In this document: positions 50,269 through 60,936 of the stretch, one piece after another | Layout of the letters: every line of letters starts with the position of its first letter | How positions within the stretch are numbered: the stretch's first letter is position 1 | Source of the DNA: Liolophura sinensis | Lineage: Eukaryota; Mollusca; Polyplacophora; Chitonida; Chitonidae | Assembly (NCBI RefSeq): GCF_032854445.1 | Contig: NC_088302.1 | Location: forward strand, 47,532,645 to 47,596,644 | Reading direction: 5' to 3' | DNA: 64,000 bases | The notes under the pieces: generated by a model | Databases searched by the model: none | What the model was told of the DNA's origin: nothing | What the model saw: the letters and a program-made list of their open reading frames with translations, nothing else | Position numbers and translations under genes: made by a program

Positions 50269-51135
50269 ATTCCCTCTTTTGTTCGAGTATGACAGGTAAT
50301 TATTTGTTATACTTTTAAATAGTGTCGGTTCGATACAGAGTATTTACCACACTAGTGTATGCAAGTATTGTTAGAGTACACACACGTTACGCTTAAATAC
50401 GCACCCTCAGCATGTCATGAAAGCACAAATGGCTACAGCTTGGAAAGACAGTCTGATAAAGACTGAGTTCATAAAAGATCGATTTCTTCATACGGCGGTG
50501 ATGTAAAAACACTTTCAAATCCCTGCATTTGGAAATAAAGGGTAGTAAATCTTCTAATTTTCTTACGCCAGGTTGTTAAGATTTTTAACCATACGGTGTA
50601 ACAGGCACAGGCTGTCACAACCGGCAGACCAGTACTTCTACTGACCGGAAAAATAAAAAGAAACAATTCCGATATATGCATATAGTGCAAAATTATGAAT
50701 GACATACTGAATTCAGAAAATTTAGATCAACATTGTGTGGGGAAAATTATTAGGGATGTTAAGGTATAGCGTCGGTTTAGCCTCTCCGCAGCACAGCTGT
50801 TCCCACGTCTGTATTGATTCGCTTGTCACCGTCTTAGTCTCCGCCCATCTGCCTTCACAGCGAAACTGTGGGGTGTCCGGTTTCTTCATAAATGCGATGC
50901 CTCGCGCCCAAAGAATAAAACTTCCATCCGTCCAGACCTCTTTGCTAACCCCCTATTGACAATCTGGCGAATTAGCATCATTGATTGTCCTTCCTGGTGA
51001 AAATGCCCACTGAGTCAAGCTGTCCGAGCTTACCACTGATAAAGACCCCTAGGTAAGGACGAGCTGGGACTTGACGTACACAAAGCCTGTGACACCCTGA
51101 TTATCACCTTGTACTCCCAGAAAATGTTACCGTGA

Positions 51136-51340
51136 AGTCCCAACACTGCAGGCGATATTGTTTTCTCAGTGCTTACAGGAGTTTCTGCAGTTGACTGTAA
51201 AAGTTTTTCTATTCTTGATCAGCGTGCACACCATAATTTGAGAGTTTTAATGTACATGAATAATGAAGGGGACAGCCCGACACTGCAGGCGATTTGGCTT
51301 TCCCATGTCTTGTTCCAGTTTCTCCAATTAAATGTAAACG
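51136..51340. repeat. Imperfect tandem duplication, period about 137 bp
   Basis: CACTGCAGGCGAT appears at about 51143 and 51280. In both places it is followed by similar sequence ending in TGTAAAAGT or TGTAAACGT. Confidence 0.5.
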
Positions 51341-52449
51341 TGCGTGTTTCCCTTTCTTGTACATTTGATTTAGGTCTTATTGTTTCTGAATACTACAGGA
51401 TTTTGTTCAAGAACTCAGACAACTCTAACAATGCTGCCAAGCTAGCACATCCAAATATTTTCAATGGGTTATCCACAATTTCCACAATATGCATGTCGCG
51501 ATTGCCTTTATTATGCAGAAAATTAGAGCTACCCATATACAAAGCATTTTGTGTTTGCAGAATATGTCTAATTACCCCAGATAGGTTAAAATCCTAAATT
51601 AGTCACCAGAGAAGCGACGTTTCTCCTAAACACCGTCATAACAGTAAAATGGTACATCGAATATTAAAAAACACACATAATCAGGCGAGGACAACAGAGC
51701 AGAAGTCCGCGGCGCAGGCAAATATGGCACGATAGCCTAAGGGAGACAATTCTGTGATGACATTGGTGTAATGGTTGACAGGATTGAGTGTGGAGACTGG
51801 CGCCACGGGCACAATCAGAGTTAGGGCATATACATGGGCACGTCTAAAACTCCAAGCGTTCCACTTGTGGCGTTTGTATATCGTATCCATCGTAGATGTC
51901 AGTATGTAAACACAACCATTAAGAAACCATTAACGGCATACACAGTTCCATGTTTGTATTTGTTTCTGTTTGAATTGAAATAAAACTACAATAGGTTTGG
52001 TAAGAAAGCGCCCCTTTGACAGCTAAGATTTGTAGGTTACAGCGTATCTTACGCTGTTTGACTGACAAAGCCGATTATTGCCCAGAAAAACGGGGGAAAT
52101 GGTTACTTAATTGGTTTATATATTTGTTGGTTAACAAAACCTTACTTAACCTTATAACAGAATCACCTGCCCAACTTAATGGAAAAGAAACTATATACTC
52201 CAGAACAAATTTAATACGAAGCTTTATTCACTTTTGAAACAGAACACAGAAAGCAAGTCACACTGACTACTGTTTTTCCGTTTCACTCACTTTATAAACT
52301 TTAATGGGTACTCAATAATGATACCAGTATGCTTTAGGCTATCCTCAAAATGTAATGAAATGTTGTGTTAAATGATTGCCCATGTATGTCCATGTGAGCA
52401 TGGGTTGTAAGCTATAATCGTGTGTTATAAAAGTATATAAATCAGTTGT

Positions 52450-54640
52450 TGTAGGACAAAACTACAAATACTGACAACAAAACAAAGTCAATGAAATATT
52501 GCATGACAGAAATACAAATACTGACCACAGAACAAAGTCAATGAAATATTGCAGGACAGAAATACAAATACTGACCACAGAACAAAGTCAATGAAATGTT
52601 GAAGGACAGAAATACAAATACTGACCACAAAACAAAGTCAATGAAAGATTGCAGGACAGAAATATAAATACTGACCACAGAACAAAGTCAATGCAATGTT
52701 GAAGGACAGAAATACAAATACTGACCACAAAACAAAGTTAATGAAATGATGTAGGACAGAAATACAAATACTGACCACAAAACAAAGTCAATGCAATGTT
52801 GAAGGACAGAAATACAAATACTGACCACAAAACAAAGTTAATGCAATGTTGAAGGACAGAAATACAAATACTGACCACACAACAATGTCAGTGAAACGTT
52901 GTAGGGCAGAAATACAAATACTGACCACACAACAATGTCAGTGAAATGTTGTAGGGCAGAAATACAATTACTGACCACAGAACAATGTCAGTGAAATGTT
53001 GTAGGGCAGAAATACAATTACTGACCACAGAACAATGTCAGTGAAATGTTGTAGGGCAGAAATACAAATACTGACCACAAAACAAAGTCAATGCAATGTT
53101 GTAGGACAGAAATACAAATACTGACCACAAAACAAAGTCAATGCAATGTTGAAGGACAGAAATACAAATACTGACCACAAAACAAAGTTAATGCAATGTT
53201 GAAGGACAGAAATACAAATACTGACCACACAACAATGTCAGTGAAATGTTGTAGGGCAGAAATACAAATACTGACCACACAACAATGTCAGTGAAATGTT
53301 GTAGGGCAGAAATACAATTACTGACCACACAACAATGTCAGTGAAACGTTGTAGGGCAGAAATACAAATACTGACCACAAAACAAAGTCAATGCAATGTT
53401 GAAGGACAGAAATACAAATACTGACCACACAACAATGTCAGTGAAATGTTGTAGGGCAGAAATACAATTACTGACCACAGAACAATGTCAGTGAAATGTT
53501 GTAGGGCAGAAATACAATTACTGACCACACAACAATGTCAGTGAAACGTTGTAGGGCAGAAATACAAATACTGACCACAAAACAAAGTCAATGCAATGTT
53601 GAAGGACAGAAATACAAATACTGACCACAGAACAATGTCAGTGAAATGTTGTAGGGCAGAAATACAATTACTGACCACACAACAATGTCAGTGAAACGTT
53701 GTAGGGCAGAAATACAAATACTGACCACAAAACAAAGTCAATGCAATGTTGAAGGACAGAAATACAAATACTGACCACACAACAATGTCAGTGAAATGTT
53801 GTAGGGCAGAAATATAAATACTGACCACAAAACAAAGTCAATGCAATGTTGAAGGACAGAAATACAATACTGACCACACAACAATGTCAGTGAAATGTTG
53901 TAGGACAGAAATACAATACTGACCACACAACAATGTCAGTGAAATGTTGTAGGACAGAAATACAAATACTGACCACACAACAATGTCAGTGAAATGATGT
54001 AGGACAGAAATACAAATACTGACCACACAACAATGTCAGTGAAATGCTGAAGGACAGAAATACAAATACTGACCACACAACAATGTCAGTGAAATGTTGA
54101 AGGACAGAAATACAATACTGACCACACAACAATGTCAGTGAAATGTTGTAGGACAGAAATACAAATACTGACCACACAACAATGTCAGTGAAATGATGTA
54201 GGACAGAAATACAAATACTGACCACACAACAATGTCAGTGAAATGTTGAAGGACAGAAATACAAATACTGACCACACAACAATGTCAGTGAAATGTTGAA
54301 GGACAGAAATACAAATACTGACCACACAACAATGTCAGTGAAATGCTGTAGGACAGAAATACAAATACTGACCACACAACAATGTCAGTGAAATGCTGTA
54401 GGACAGAAATACAAATACTGACCACAGAACAATGTCAGTGAAATGTTGTAGGACAGAAATACAAATACTGACCACACAACAATGTCAGTGAAATGCTGTA
54501 GGACAGAAATACAAATACTGACCACAGAACAATGTCAGTGAAACGTTGTAGGGCAGAAATACAAATACTGACCACAAAACAAAGTCAATACAATGTTGAA
54601 GGACAGAAATACAAATACTGACCAGGCAACAATGTCAGTG
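52450..54640. repeat. 50-bp minisatellite, about 44 copies, two monomer types
   Basis: Units contain CAGAAATACAAATACTGACC. One type continues with ACAAAACAAAGTCAATGCAA and TGTTGAAGGA; the other with ACACAACAATGTCAGTGAAA and TGTTGTAGGG. The period is 50 bp with some 49-bp units. The first type dominates at the left end, both interleave in the middle, and the second dominates at the right. Short minus frames within it are artefacts. Confidence 0.95.
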
Positions 54641-55299
54641 AAATGCTCATCATCATACACAGATGCATCAGAATGTAACTTAATATCAATTGCAGTCAAA
54701 TGACAGAGAGAAATGATAACGGTTTTCATTTAATGCAAGGATTACCACGACAAAATTTGTAGAGGTACCTTAAGTCTCTGTAACCTGTGCGGCAACTAGT
54801 TTATATGTTGAATTATATGATTGATGTTTAATGCCGTTCTCATGAATATTTCACTTACACGACGACGGTAAGATTGAAGAAGAAAGCAGGAGTCAACCTG
54901 TGCTGTCATTAGCCGCCTGACCTAAAGCCGCATCGGGACTAACGAGAGATGGATTTGAACTGGGGATTGAATGAAGACCAACGATTCAGATTTATTAGCC
55001 CGTGGGTCCCCGCGACAACTAAAGATGATTGCTTATTTGCTTTGTATGTTGATTACACAATGATGACGCCAAAACTTAGTGGGAGTGAAGGTATTTTTGT
55101 AATTCAGAGGATTCCTTACAACAACTGAAATTAGCAATGATAAAGATTATCTTTATTCTATTTATGAAGGTAAGGTGTTACATTCCGGGAAGTTGAACTT
55201 ATATATGTCCAAATGAGCATTCGCCACATGTCCACAGATGTAGATTTGTACTCGATACTGGTTGGCAGCTTAAGTTAACATAGCCCCACCTAGTAGGCC

Positions 55300-55573
55300 T
55301 TATCCCTCCAGGTGTTGTTGAGAGGGCGTTTGCAGATGGAAACTAACCAGCTGGCTTGTTAGCGAAGCAATATTGGCACTACACACGGAAGTATAGCTCT
55401 TACTGGCTGCCCAAGGTGTCGGAATTAGCCGCTCACCCAATACTTCGACGTGTTCCAGATGGGAATTGGGTTGCTCCCAAAACCATAACTCAAATTCAGC
55501 ATCAGGCAACGGAACGGACGCTGACAGATAGGAGATCTGGTTTTCTCCTAACTTCTCCTTCACGTCTGGGAAA
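55300..55573 (-). CDS. Candidate terminal coding exon, unrecognised
   Basis: The minus strand has an open stretch of about 90 codons in locally GC-richer DNA. It follows a good acceptor-like tract (ccttgttgtagctgcag) and starts FPDVKEKLGENQISYL. It ends in TAA at 55302-55300, with AATAAA on the same strand at 55157-55152. No partner exon was found and no domain recognised. The plus strand is also open here (55356-55637), so chance or an old retrocopy fragment is possible. Confidence 0.22.
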
Positions 55574-56569
55574 CTGCAGCTACAACAAGGAATTAACGGG
55601 CAAATGTACTCCCTTTACCAGATCACTAGTAAATTAAATACCGCTGGCGCATACGTGCTTTCGGAATGACACGCTTTGCAAAGACAACAAGGAAATCCGT
55701 AACTCCAACAGCGCTGGAATACATATAAGAACCACTTAAATAATAAATCAAGGCAGATATTTACTCAGCCTGGTTGTTTTAATTCAAATTACAAATTTCA
55801 TTGCAAATATTCGTAAAAACTAGTAAAAGAATGAGGTGGTGTTTACTATGCATGTGACAGTGTCTTTTATTTTCAAATTTGACAGTAAGTTTGAAGTAAT
55901 GAGCTGAACAACTCTAATGTAGGCCTTCAATTATCTGGGAAATTAAGTTAGACAGCTGATTTGAAATACAGCTTACATACAATATTTATATGCATAGGTT
56001 TCATCCTTGAGCAAATCGAAACTTTTAATAATATTTATGACAACCTTCCCAAAAAATATATTTCGCTTAGAGGAGAATTATGTTATGCCAAAGTTATGCC
56101 TTTCTAGGTGTATAAGCAAATTAATCTCACTGAAATGGCATTATAAAGGTGCATCCAGTTCACACTACGTACCGTGGTATAACTATAATATTGTGTATGC
56201 TATAACTACATGTGTTGTAAACAGGCACGTCTCATGCTATCATTGTTTGTGGCCTGGTATGTTTTGAAAATCGTTTCATGTTGTCGGACAGAATAGTTAA
56301 TTACAGACCAGATTTATGAACCAAGTAGTCGTCTTTTAAATACTTTCTTACTTTCCCACAACAATGAAGACAAGATATGTTAAGCTTATCATGAAAACAC
56401 GGCGCAGTCTTGTCTCCCTCCAATGTAATTTTGTGGCAAAAGCAGAGAGTTTCAAGAGATTTTTAACTAGAACGATGATTTGCAATGTAGTGAATGTGTA
56501 AAAATGTTAAAACTTTACATGGGGGCCGTTCTGTATTATCTTAATACCTATATTAAATAGCTTCAATTG

Positions 56570-56922
56570 ATTCAAGACCGCTTCGGTGGCCTAATGGTTG
56601 GAGCACCTGCTTCGAAGTCGGGACATACCAAAGTCTATAAAAATGGTACTTGTTGCTGCTTCGCTTGGCACTCAGCACTGAGTGGTTAGAACAAGGAAAA
56701 TGACTGGTTGGCCTGGTGTCAGTATAATGTGACTCGATGGGGTGGCACATCTTGTGTCTTCAGAATTATACTTCAGTAGCAGCAGCAGATTGGCGGCATG
56801 GATTCACCCTGCCACAAGAAGACACATTATGTGTACACACACCTAATGAATTTTCGTCGTCATATGACAGAAAATTAGTTAAAACACGACGTAAATCCCC
56901 AAGCATTCATTCATTCAATTGA
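56570..56922 (+). mobile_element. SINE family A, subfamily 1, nearly full length
   Basis: tRNA-like head (GGTGGCCTAATGGTTGGAGC as A box), then AAAAATGGTACTTGTTGCTG, ACTCAGCACTGAGTGGTTAG, AATGTGACTCGATGGGGTGG, CATGGATTCACCCTGCCACA, ATATGACAG, ACACGACGTAAATCCCCAAG and an ATTCATTCATTCA tail. It lies just beyond the 3' end of nAChR gene 2. Confidence 0.8.
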
Positions 56923-56969
56923 TTCCACTTATCTACTTTGTCATAAACATACACCCGACTAACTGTGAA

Positions 56970-56975
56970 TTTATT
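56970..56975 (-). other. Candidate polyadenylation signal of nAChR gene 2
   Basis: AATAAA on the minus strand, 58 bp past the stop codon. It would give a very short 3' UTR. A SINE begins just beyond, at about 56925. Confidence 0.5.
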
Positions 56976-57033
56976 AAAATGAACAACTTCACGTCATACT
57001 ATTTTTAAGTGACGTCAGAATTTTCCTTGCACT

Positions 57034-57219
57034 TCAGCTGCTTACAATGGTGGTGTAGCATATCTGAGAGAGGTCATCTCCTAGCATCGGTTCACGGGCG
57101 TCATATAAAGACGGTGCTGTTAAAAATATGCACGTGGCTCCAAGGAAACAGGCAAGCGTGAATATGTATAAAAATAACCTATCCATCACCATAGCAACGT
57201 ACTTCCAGTCCCGTTTTTC
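57034..57219 (-). CDS. nAChR gene 2, last coding exon (M4 and C-terminus)
   Basis: The exon starts [18 protein letters not shown] after acceptor ttcttttgtag, runs through M4 and ends in TGA at 57036-57034. It is 186 bp and encodes 61 aa. The C-terminal tail is slightly longer than in gene 1 and ends TTIVSS. It is not apparent as a standalone ORF because its frame has no ATG near the acceptor. Confidence 0.92.
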   Translation of the reverse strand, partial: EKRDWKYVAMVMDRLFLYIFTLACFLGATCIFLTAPSLYDAREPMLGDDLSQICYTTIVSS

Positions 57220-60200
57220 CTACAAAAGAAACATATAACTACTTTAGTCAGATGTATAAAATTTTATTCATTTTTTTTAAAAATCGCAAAACAAAACTTG
57301 AAGCAAAGTTACACTTTTATGTTTCCCTAATTTTACAAGAAGGAGTGTCAACCTTTATTCCTTGATAGTTCAGACCTACACGTAGTTCTAAACTGGCACG
57401 AGTCAGAGGAGAGATAGCATCGGTCGACGGAGGTGTTGGAATGCTACGCTTCTAATCCAAACCATTAAAGTTTTTTCTTTGTTTAATGGATTCCAGATGT
57501 GGCTGAAGCAGTACTTCTAACACACATGTATGTACCTATAATACAGCCTTAGAGGTAGTTCTATGTCTTCACACAACAGCTGAGAGCAATAGATAATAAA
57601 ATAGCTATCCCGTTAAAATATCATGAAAATCTAGCTTATATAGAGTTCGCTCAAAGGCAAATGATAATTATTTTATATGAATAAAATAAGTTCCATGTGT
57701 TTTTATCTCGGCAATATCACTGAGGAAGACTAATTGTTTTCTTGTTGGCAGAGGGTGGCAAAAAAGCAATAGCACATGTCGATTTCTCAAAAGGACGGCT
57801 AACATTTTTTGGCCTATCTAAAGAGACATACAAATTTCATACCGGTACGTTTTTAATCTTACCGCGAAATAATTAAACACTTTTGGTTTTGTAGTGGCTT
57901 GTAAAATCAAATAATTGGGGGGATTTAAACTTCGTTTCAATTCCCATTAACAGTCCAAAACAAGACCATTTCAACCAACGCTGCCTCTGATTGAAAATCC
58001 TTCTATGCTGTAGCCAAACTTCATTTTACATCGTTAGGATAAACCCCCCGTTCAGATAAGGTTGCAAATGGTTCAGTTTTTAAAAAAGCACACAAAAGGA
58101 TATCTACATATACTGCCCGATTCATCAGTGTAGTTGTTGCTAGTCCTAAAGATAAGGTCGGAAAACGACACGATTTTTAGCAATGGTAGACGATACGATA
58201 TCTACAAAACAATGCCTCAAATGAAGTCCAAATGGGGAATAATTTACTAAGCTTTGAATTATTTTCCAAATAGCAGATCTAGCTGGATCAGTCCAATTCA
58301 CAGTTCATATTTTTACTATAGTTTCCGTATATGAGAATTTGCACAAACATTCTGCCTTTCCCCTCATAGAGAAAATTTCGAAAGTCGAATTGGTACAGTT
58401 TGCTACATTGTAATGCAAAAATCACCATGTTTTCTAAGATAATATCCGAAATAAGAGACAGTTTTTGTTCAAACTTGATTTTATCTTTAGTTAAATTAGG
58501 AATACTGTCTATTTTGTTTTCCAGGATTAATTTAGCAGGATTAAACATTTCAAATTTATTATTTCATTATCATTGCAGAAAAAAAACTAACATAACATTT
58601 CAAAATAAAGGCTTCTTCCATCTGAAACGGTCAACAAACAAAGTTGACCTGATAAGTAGCATTCGGGTTTTTTAAAATTTGATTTATTCTTCTTTTGTTT
58701 GCTCTTCACATTTTCAAAACTTAATTACATATTTGCTTACCTCTTCCTCCTCGTCATCTTTTTTCATCCTATCGAAGATAAAAACAACCCCTTTTAAAGC
58801 TTCATCCACTTCTGGTGGATAGCGTTGAACCTGTCTAAGTTTTGTGTAAGTCCCGTCATCGTCCCTCTCCTCATCTGAGTCGGACTTACGATGCCGACTA
58901 AGAGTTGCATTGCGTATTTCCGGTATCGGCGAAGGTTCCCGAAGGTCCGTACCGTTACACGCGCCACGTTCGATGACGGTTGACTGACGTTTCATATCCG
59001 GTCGGCGCATCAACAGAATTTTGGGAAGAATTTCCGTAAACACCCGTTTCACCCAGGGCGACATGGTGTGAGTAGACGGAGCTCGATTGTGAATACTTAA
59101 CACAAATACCGTCAACAAAATCGACAACGTCACCACAACGCTTGTGAAGAGAAGGTATTTCCCTATTAACGGTACAACCAACGACGTTGGTGGAATCAGG
59201 TCTGATAACAACAGAAAGAACACAGTGAGCGCCAGTAAGATGGATATAGACAGCGTGATTTTCTCACAACTGTCGGACGGAAGGTAAAACACTAAAACAC
59301 AAAGGCAGGATATCGCCATACATGGAACGATGAGGTTGACGCTGTAGAACAACGTCCGCCGACGCAAAGTGACGTTAAACGTAATATCCGGATAGAGTTC
59401 TTCGCAGCACAAGTATTTTTTTACCTTACGCCTGGCTGTGACATTGATAACGTCCCACTCGACGTTAGGGTAAAATCCATCCAGACTTATTCCCCTCGCA
59501 ATCACGATGGTTTCGTTGTACTGGGGTTCCGTTTGGTTCCAGGTGCAGTTATGGTGAAGGTTGACTTGTCGCCCGTCATATGACCACGTCCCGAACTTCA
59601 TAAAGCACTCTTGTAGATCAAAAGGGAAGAATTCCACGTCGATTGGGCAGTAACTCTTGATGATGGCTGGCGGTTCCCAAACAAGCCTGCCGTCATAGTG
59701 CACCGTAGCTTTCGTGAGCAAAGTTATGGCAAAATCACCATCAGCGCTATGAAATATAAGTATAAAATTATAGTGAGAGAGTGAGTCAGTGAGTGCATGG
59801 GGTTTAATGTAGTACTTTACAATTTTTCAGTCATATGACGACGAAGGAGTCTTGTAGTATAAAATTATATTTGACACATATGAAGCAAAATTTTGATATC
59901 AATTTGACACATTTCAAATGTTTCAAATACAAGAGTTTAAAAAGGTTTCCAAATGTAAAGAAACTTCTCTCTTTTATTATTTGTTTTGCAATAACACTCA
60001 CTTGTTGTACAAAACAATGTCTGGTCTCCAGAGATCCTCTGACGGCAATTTGAGAAGACGGACGCCACTGTACTCTTCTGGATCCCACGTCAGCCGGCTA
60101 TCGTACCACTCCTAAACATTTAATAGTGACATCTTCATCATACAGTGTCAAGAGACTGATAACGCATGAATGATCTACGTGTAACTGTTTTAATTGCCCA

Positions 60201-60936
60201 TGCAGTATTAGACGGTTATATTACAATGACCTGTCTTTCATATTGATCTTAGGGGGAGTGTAATTTGCTACTATGTGTGCATTTACAAGAACAGTTAGAA
60301 TAAAACACTAACTGAGGCACTAACTTGACAAGAGGCCGTTTTCATCGGCTACCCGTACGTTTAACCATTTGCCAGTTATCACACTGTCATCGGTGCTCTG
60401 CTTTTTCGCTCTATGTTATGTTTTCGCTCTATGTATCTTAATTGTATTACAAGGCCCACGCTTACAAAGTATATAATTGTTAATACGGTGAAACATGGAT
60501 TCCCGACATCAAATGAACACTGTGTCAATCAGTCCTTACTTTTGCTTATAGTTCAGACCAAGAAGTCAGGAGGTCATTCTTTTAGTCTTAAGTATAAGAG
60601 TGAGGACAAAAATGTTGCACACTGAGGCCACTTCCAAAAAGCAAACCTGACGGCAAAAACTGAGAAATTTGCAAACATTCCTAACAAGCACAGACATGAT
60701 ACCTGAGAATAAATGACGTCTGGTTGTGGGTATATAATCTAAACGGTAAAATACCAGGAAAACATTGCTCTCCGCTGTGGAAAAAGAAACTACATTGGCT
60801 GAGATAAGTAGCCCTGATCAGTCCGTCACTGATAACAAAACATTTATTACAACAAATAAACCTATACAACTAAGGAAATAAATCTACTTACATGCCGGAG
60901 CCAGACGCTGGTCGTCATGATTTGGTTCTTCTCATC
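57034..60936 (-). CDS. Nicotinic acetylcholine receptor alpha-type subunit, gene 2 (5' partial, four coding exons visible)
   Basis: On the minus strand, exons 60936-60892, 60111-60002, 59746-58741 and 57219-57034 join in frame to 448 aa of a Cys-loop receptor subunit. Counting from the first visible residue, loop D Trp is 12, loop A Tyr 50, the Cys-loop C85-C99, loop B Trp 106, and loop C is Y163, C165-C166 and Y170. M1 to M3 follow, then a highly charged M3-M4 loop and M4. The vicinal cysteines mark an alpha-type subunit and Glu at -1' of M2 predicts cation selectivity. The residue before that Glu is Cys212 instead of the usual Gly. Intron positions and phases equal those of gene 1, so the two are duplicates in inverted orientation. 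The exon with signal peptide and N-terminal helix lies beyond 64000 or was not recognised. Confidence 0.92.
57220..58740 (-). other. Intron of nAChR gene 2 (large exon to M4 exon)
   Basis: A 1.52-kb AT-rich intron. No repeat family or gene recognised; the overlapping frames 58288-58548 and 58400-58675 show no domain. Confidence 0.85.
58741..59746 (-). CDS. nAChR gene 2, large exon (Cys-loop through cytoplasmic loop)
   Basis: The 1006-bp exon begins C-GCT-GAT-GGT after atttcatag and ends GAG|gtaagc after a run of acidic codons. It carries Cys-loop, loops B and C, M1-M3 and an acidic M3-M4 loop rich in Asp, Glu, Ser and Lys. Its N-glycosylation sequons include NCT, NQT, NET and NVT. The longer open frame to 58714 reads through the donor and is not the true end; its ATG start at 59721 is internal. 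Confidence 0.93.
59747..60001 (-). other. Intron of nAChR gene 2 (110-bp exon to large exon)
   Basis: A 255-bp intron, about a third of which is a SINE A tail fragment. The equivalent intron of gene 1 is 3.98 kb. Confidence 0.88.
59775..59856 (-). mobile_element. SINE family A, 3' tail fragment
   Basis: Minus-strand reading: CAAGACTCCTTCGTCGTCAT, ATGACTGAAAAATTGTAAAG, TACTACATTAAACCCC and CACTCACTGACTCACTC. Same orientation as nAChR gene 2. Confidence 0.7.
60002..60111 (-). CDS. nAChR gene 2, 110-bp exon (loop A)
   Basis: The exon begins [16 protein letters not shown] and ends [11 protein letters not shown] plus AA at donor gtgagtg; the acceptor is aatgtttag. Length and phase match the gene 1 exon. 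The neighbouring intron toward the large exon is only 255 bp. Confidence 0.92.
60112..60891 (-). other. Intron of nAChR gene 2 (45-bp exon to 110-bp exon)
   Basis: A 780-bp intron holding repeat family C copy 3. Nothing else recognised. Confidence 0.85.
60251..60430 (+). repeat. Dispersed repeat family C, copy 3 (in nAChR gene 2 intron)
   Basis: Begins AGGGGGAGTGTAATTTGCTA and shares the CTAACTGAGGCAC, GACAAGAGGCCG and GTTATCACACTGTCATCGGT blocks with copies 1 and 2. It lies in the 780-bp intron between the 45-bp and 110-bp exons, antisense to the gene. Confidence 0.7.
60892..60936 (-). CDS. nAChR gene 2, 45-bp exon (loop D)
   Basis: The micro-exon encodes [15 protein letters not shown], close to the family consensus around loop D Trp. 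The acceptor is gtctgacag and the donor gtaagtag. Size and phase are identical to gene 1 exon 2. Confidence 0.91.

Larger units (their letters stand above)
43574..57033. other. Region between the small gene and nAChR gene 2
   Basis: Intergenic. It holds two weak candidate exons (45399 and 55300), a GACAGGCT microsatellite (44528-44555), a decayed SINE (about 49840-50268), an imperfect 137-bp duplication (51136-51340), the 50-bp minisatellite (52450-54640) and a SINE A copy (56570). The overlapping frames at 46059-46412 (-) and 46110-46343 (+), and the frame at 51169-51597 (+), show no domain. Confidence 0.6.

Noticed and set aside
53738-54729. Short minus-strand frames rich in hydrophobic residues
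   Set aside because: They are translations of the 50-bp minisatellite.
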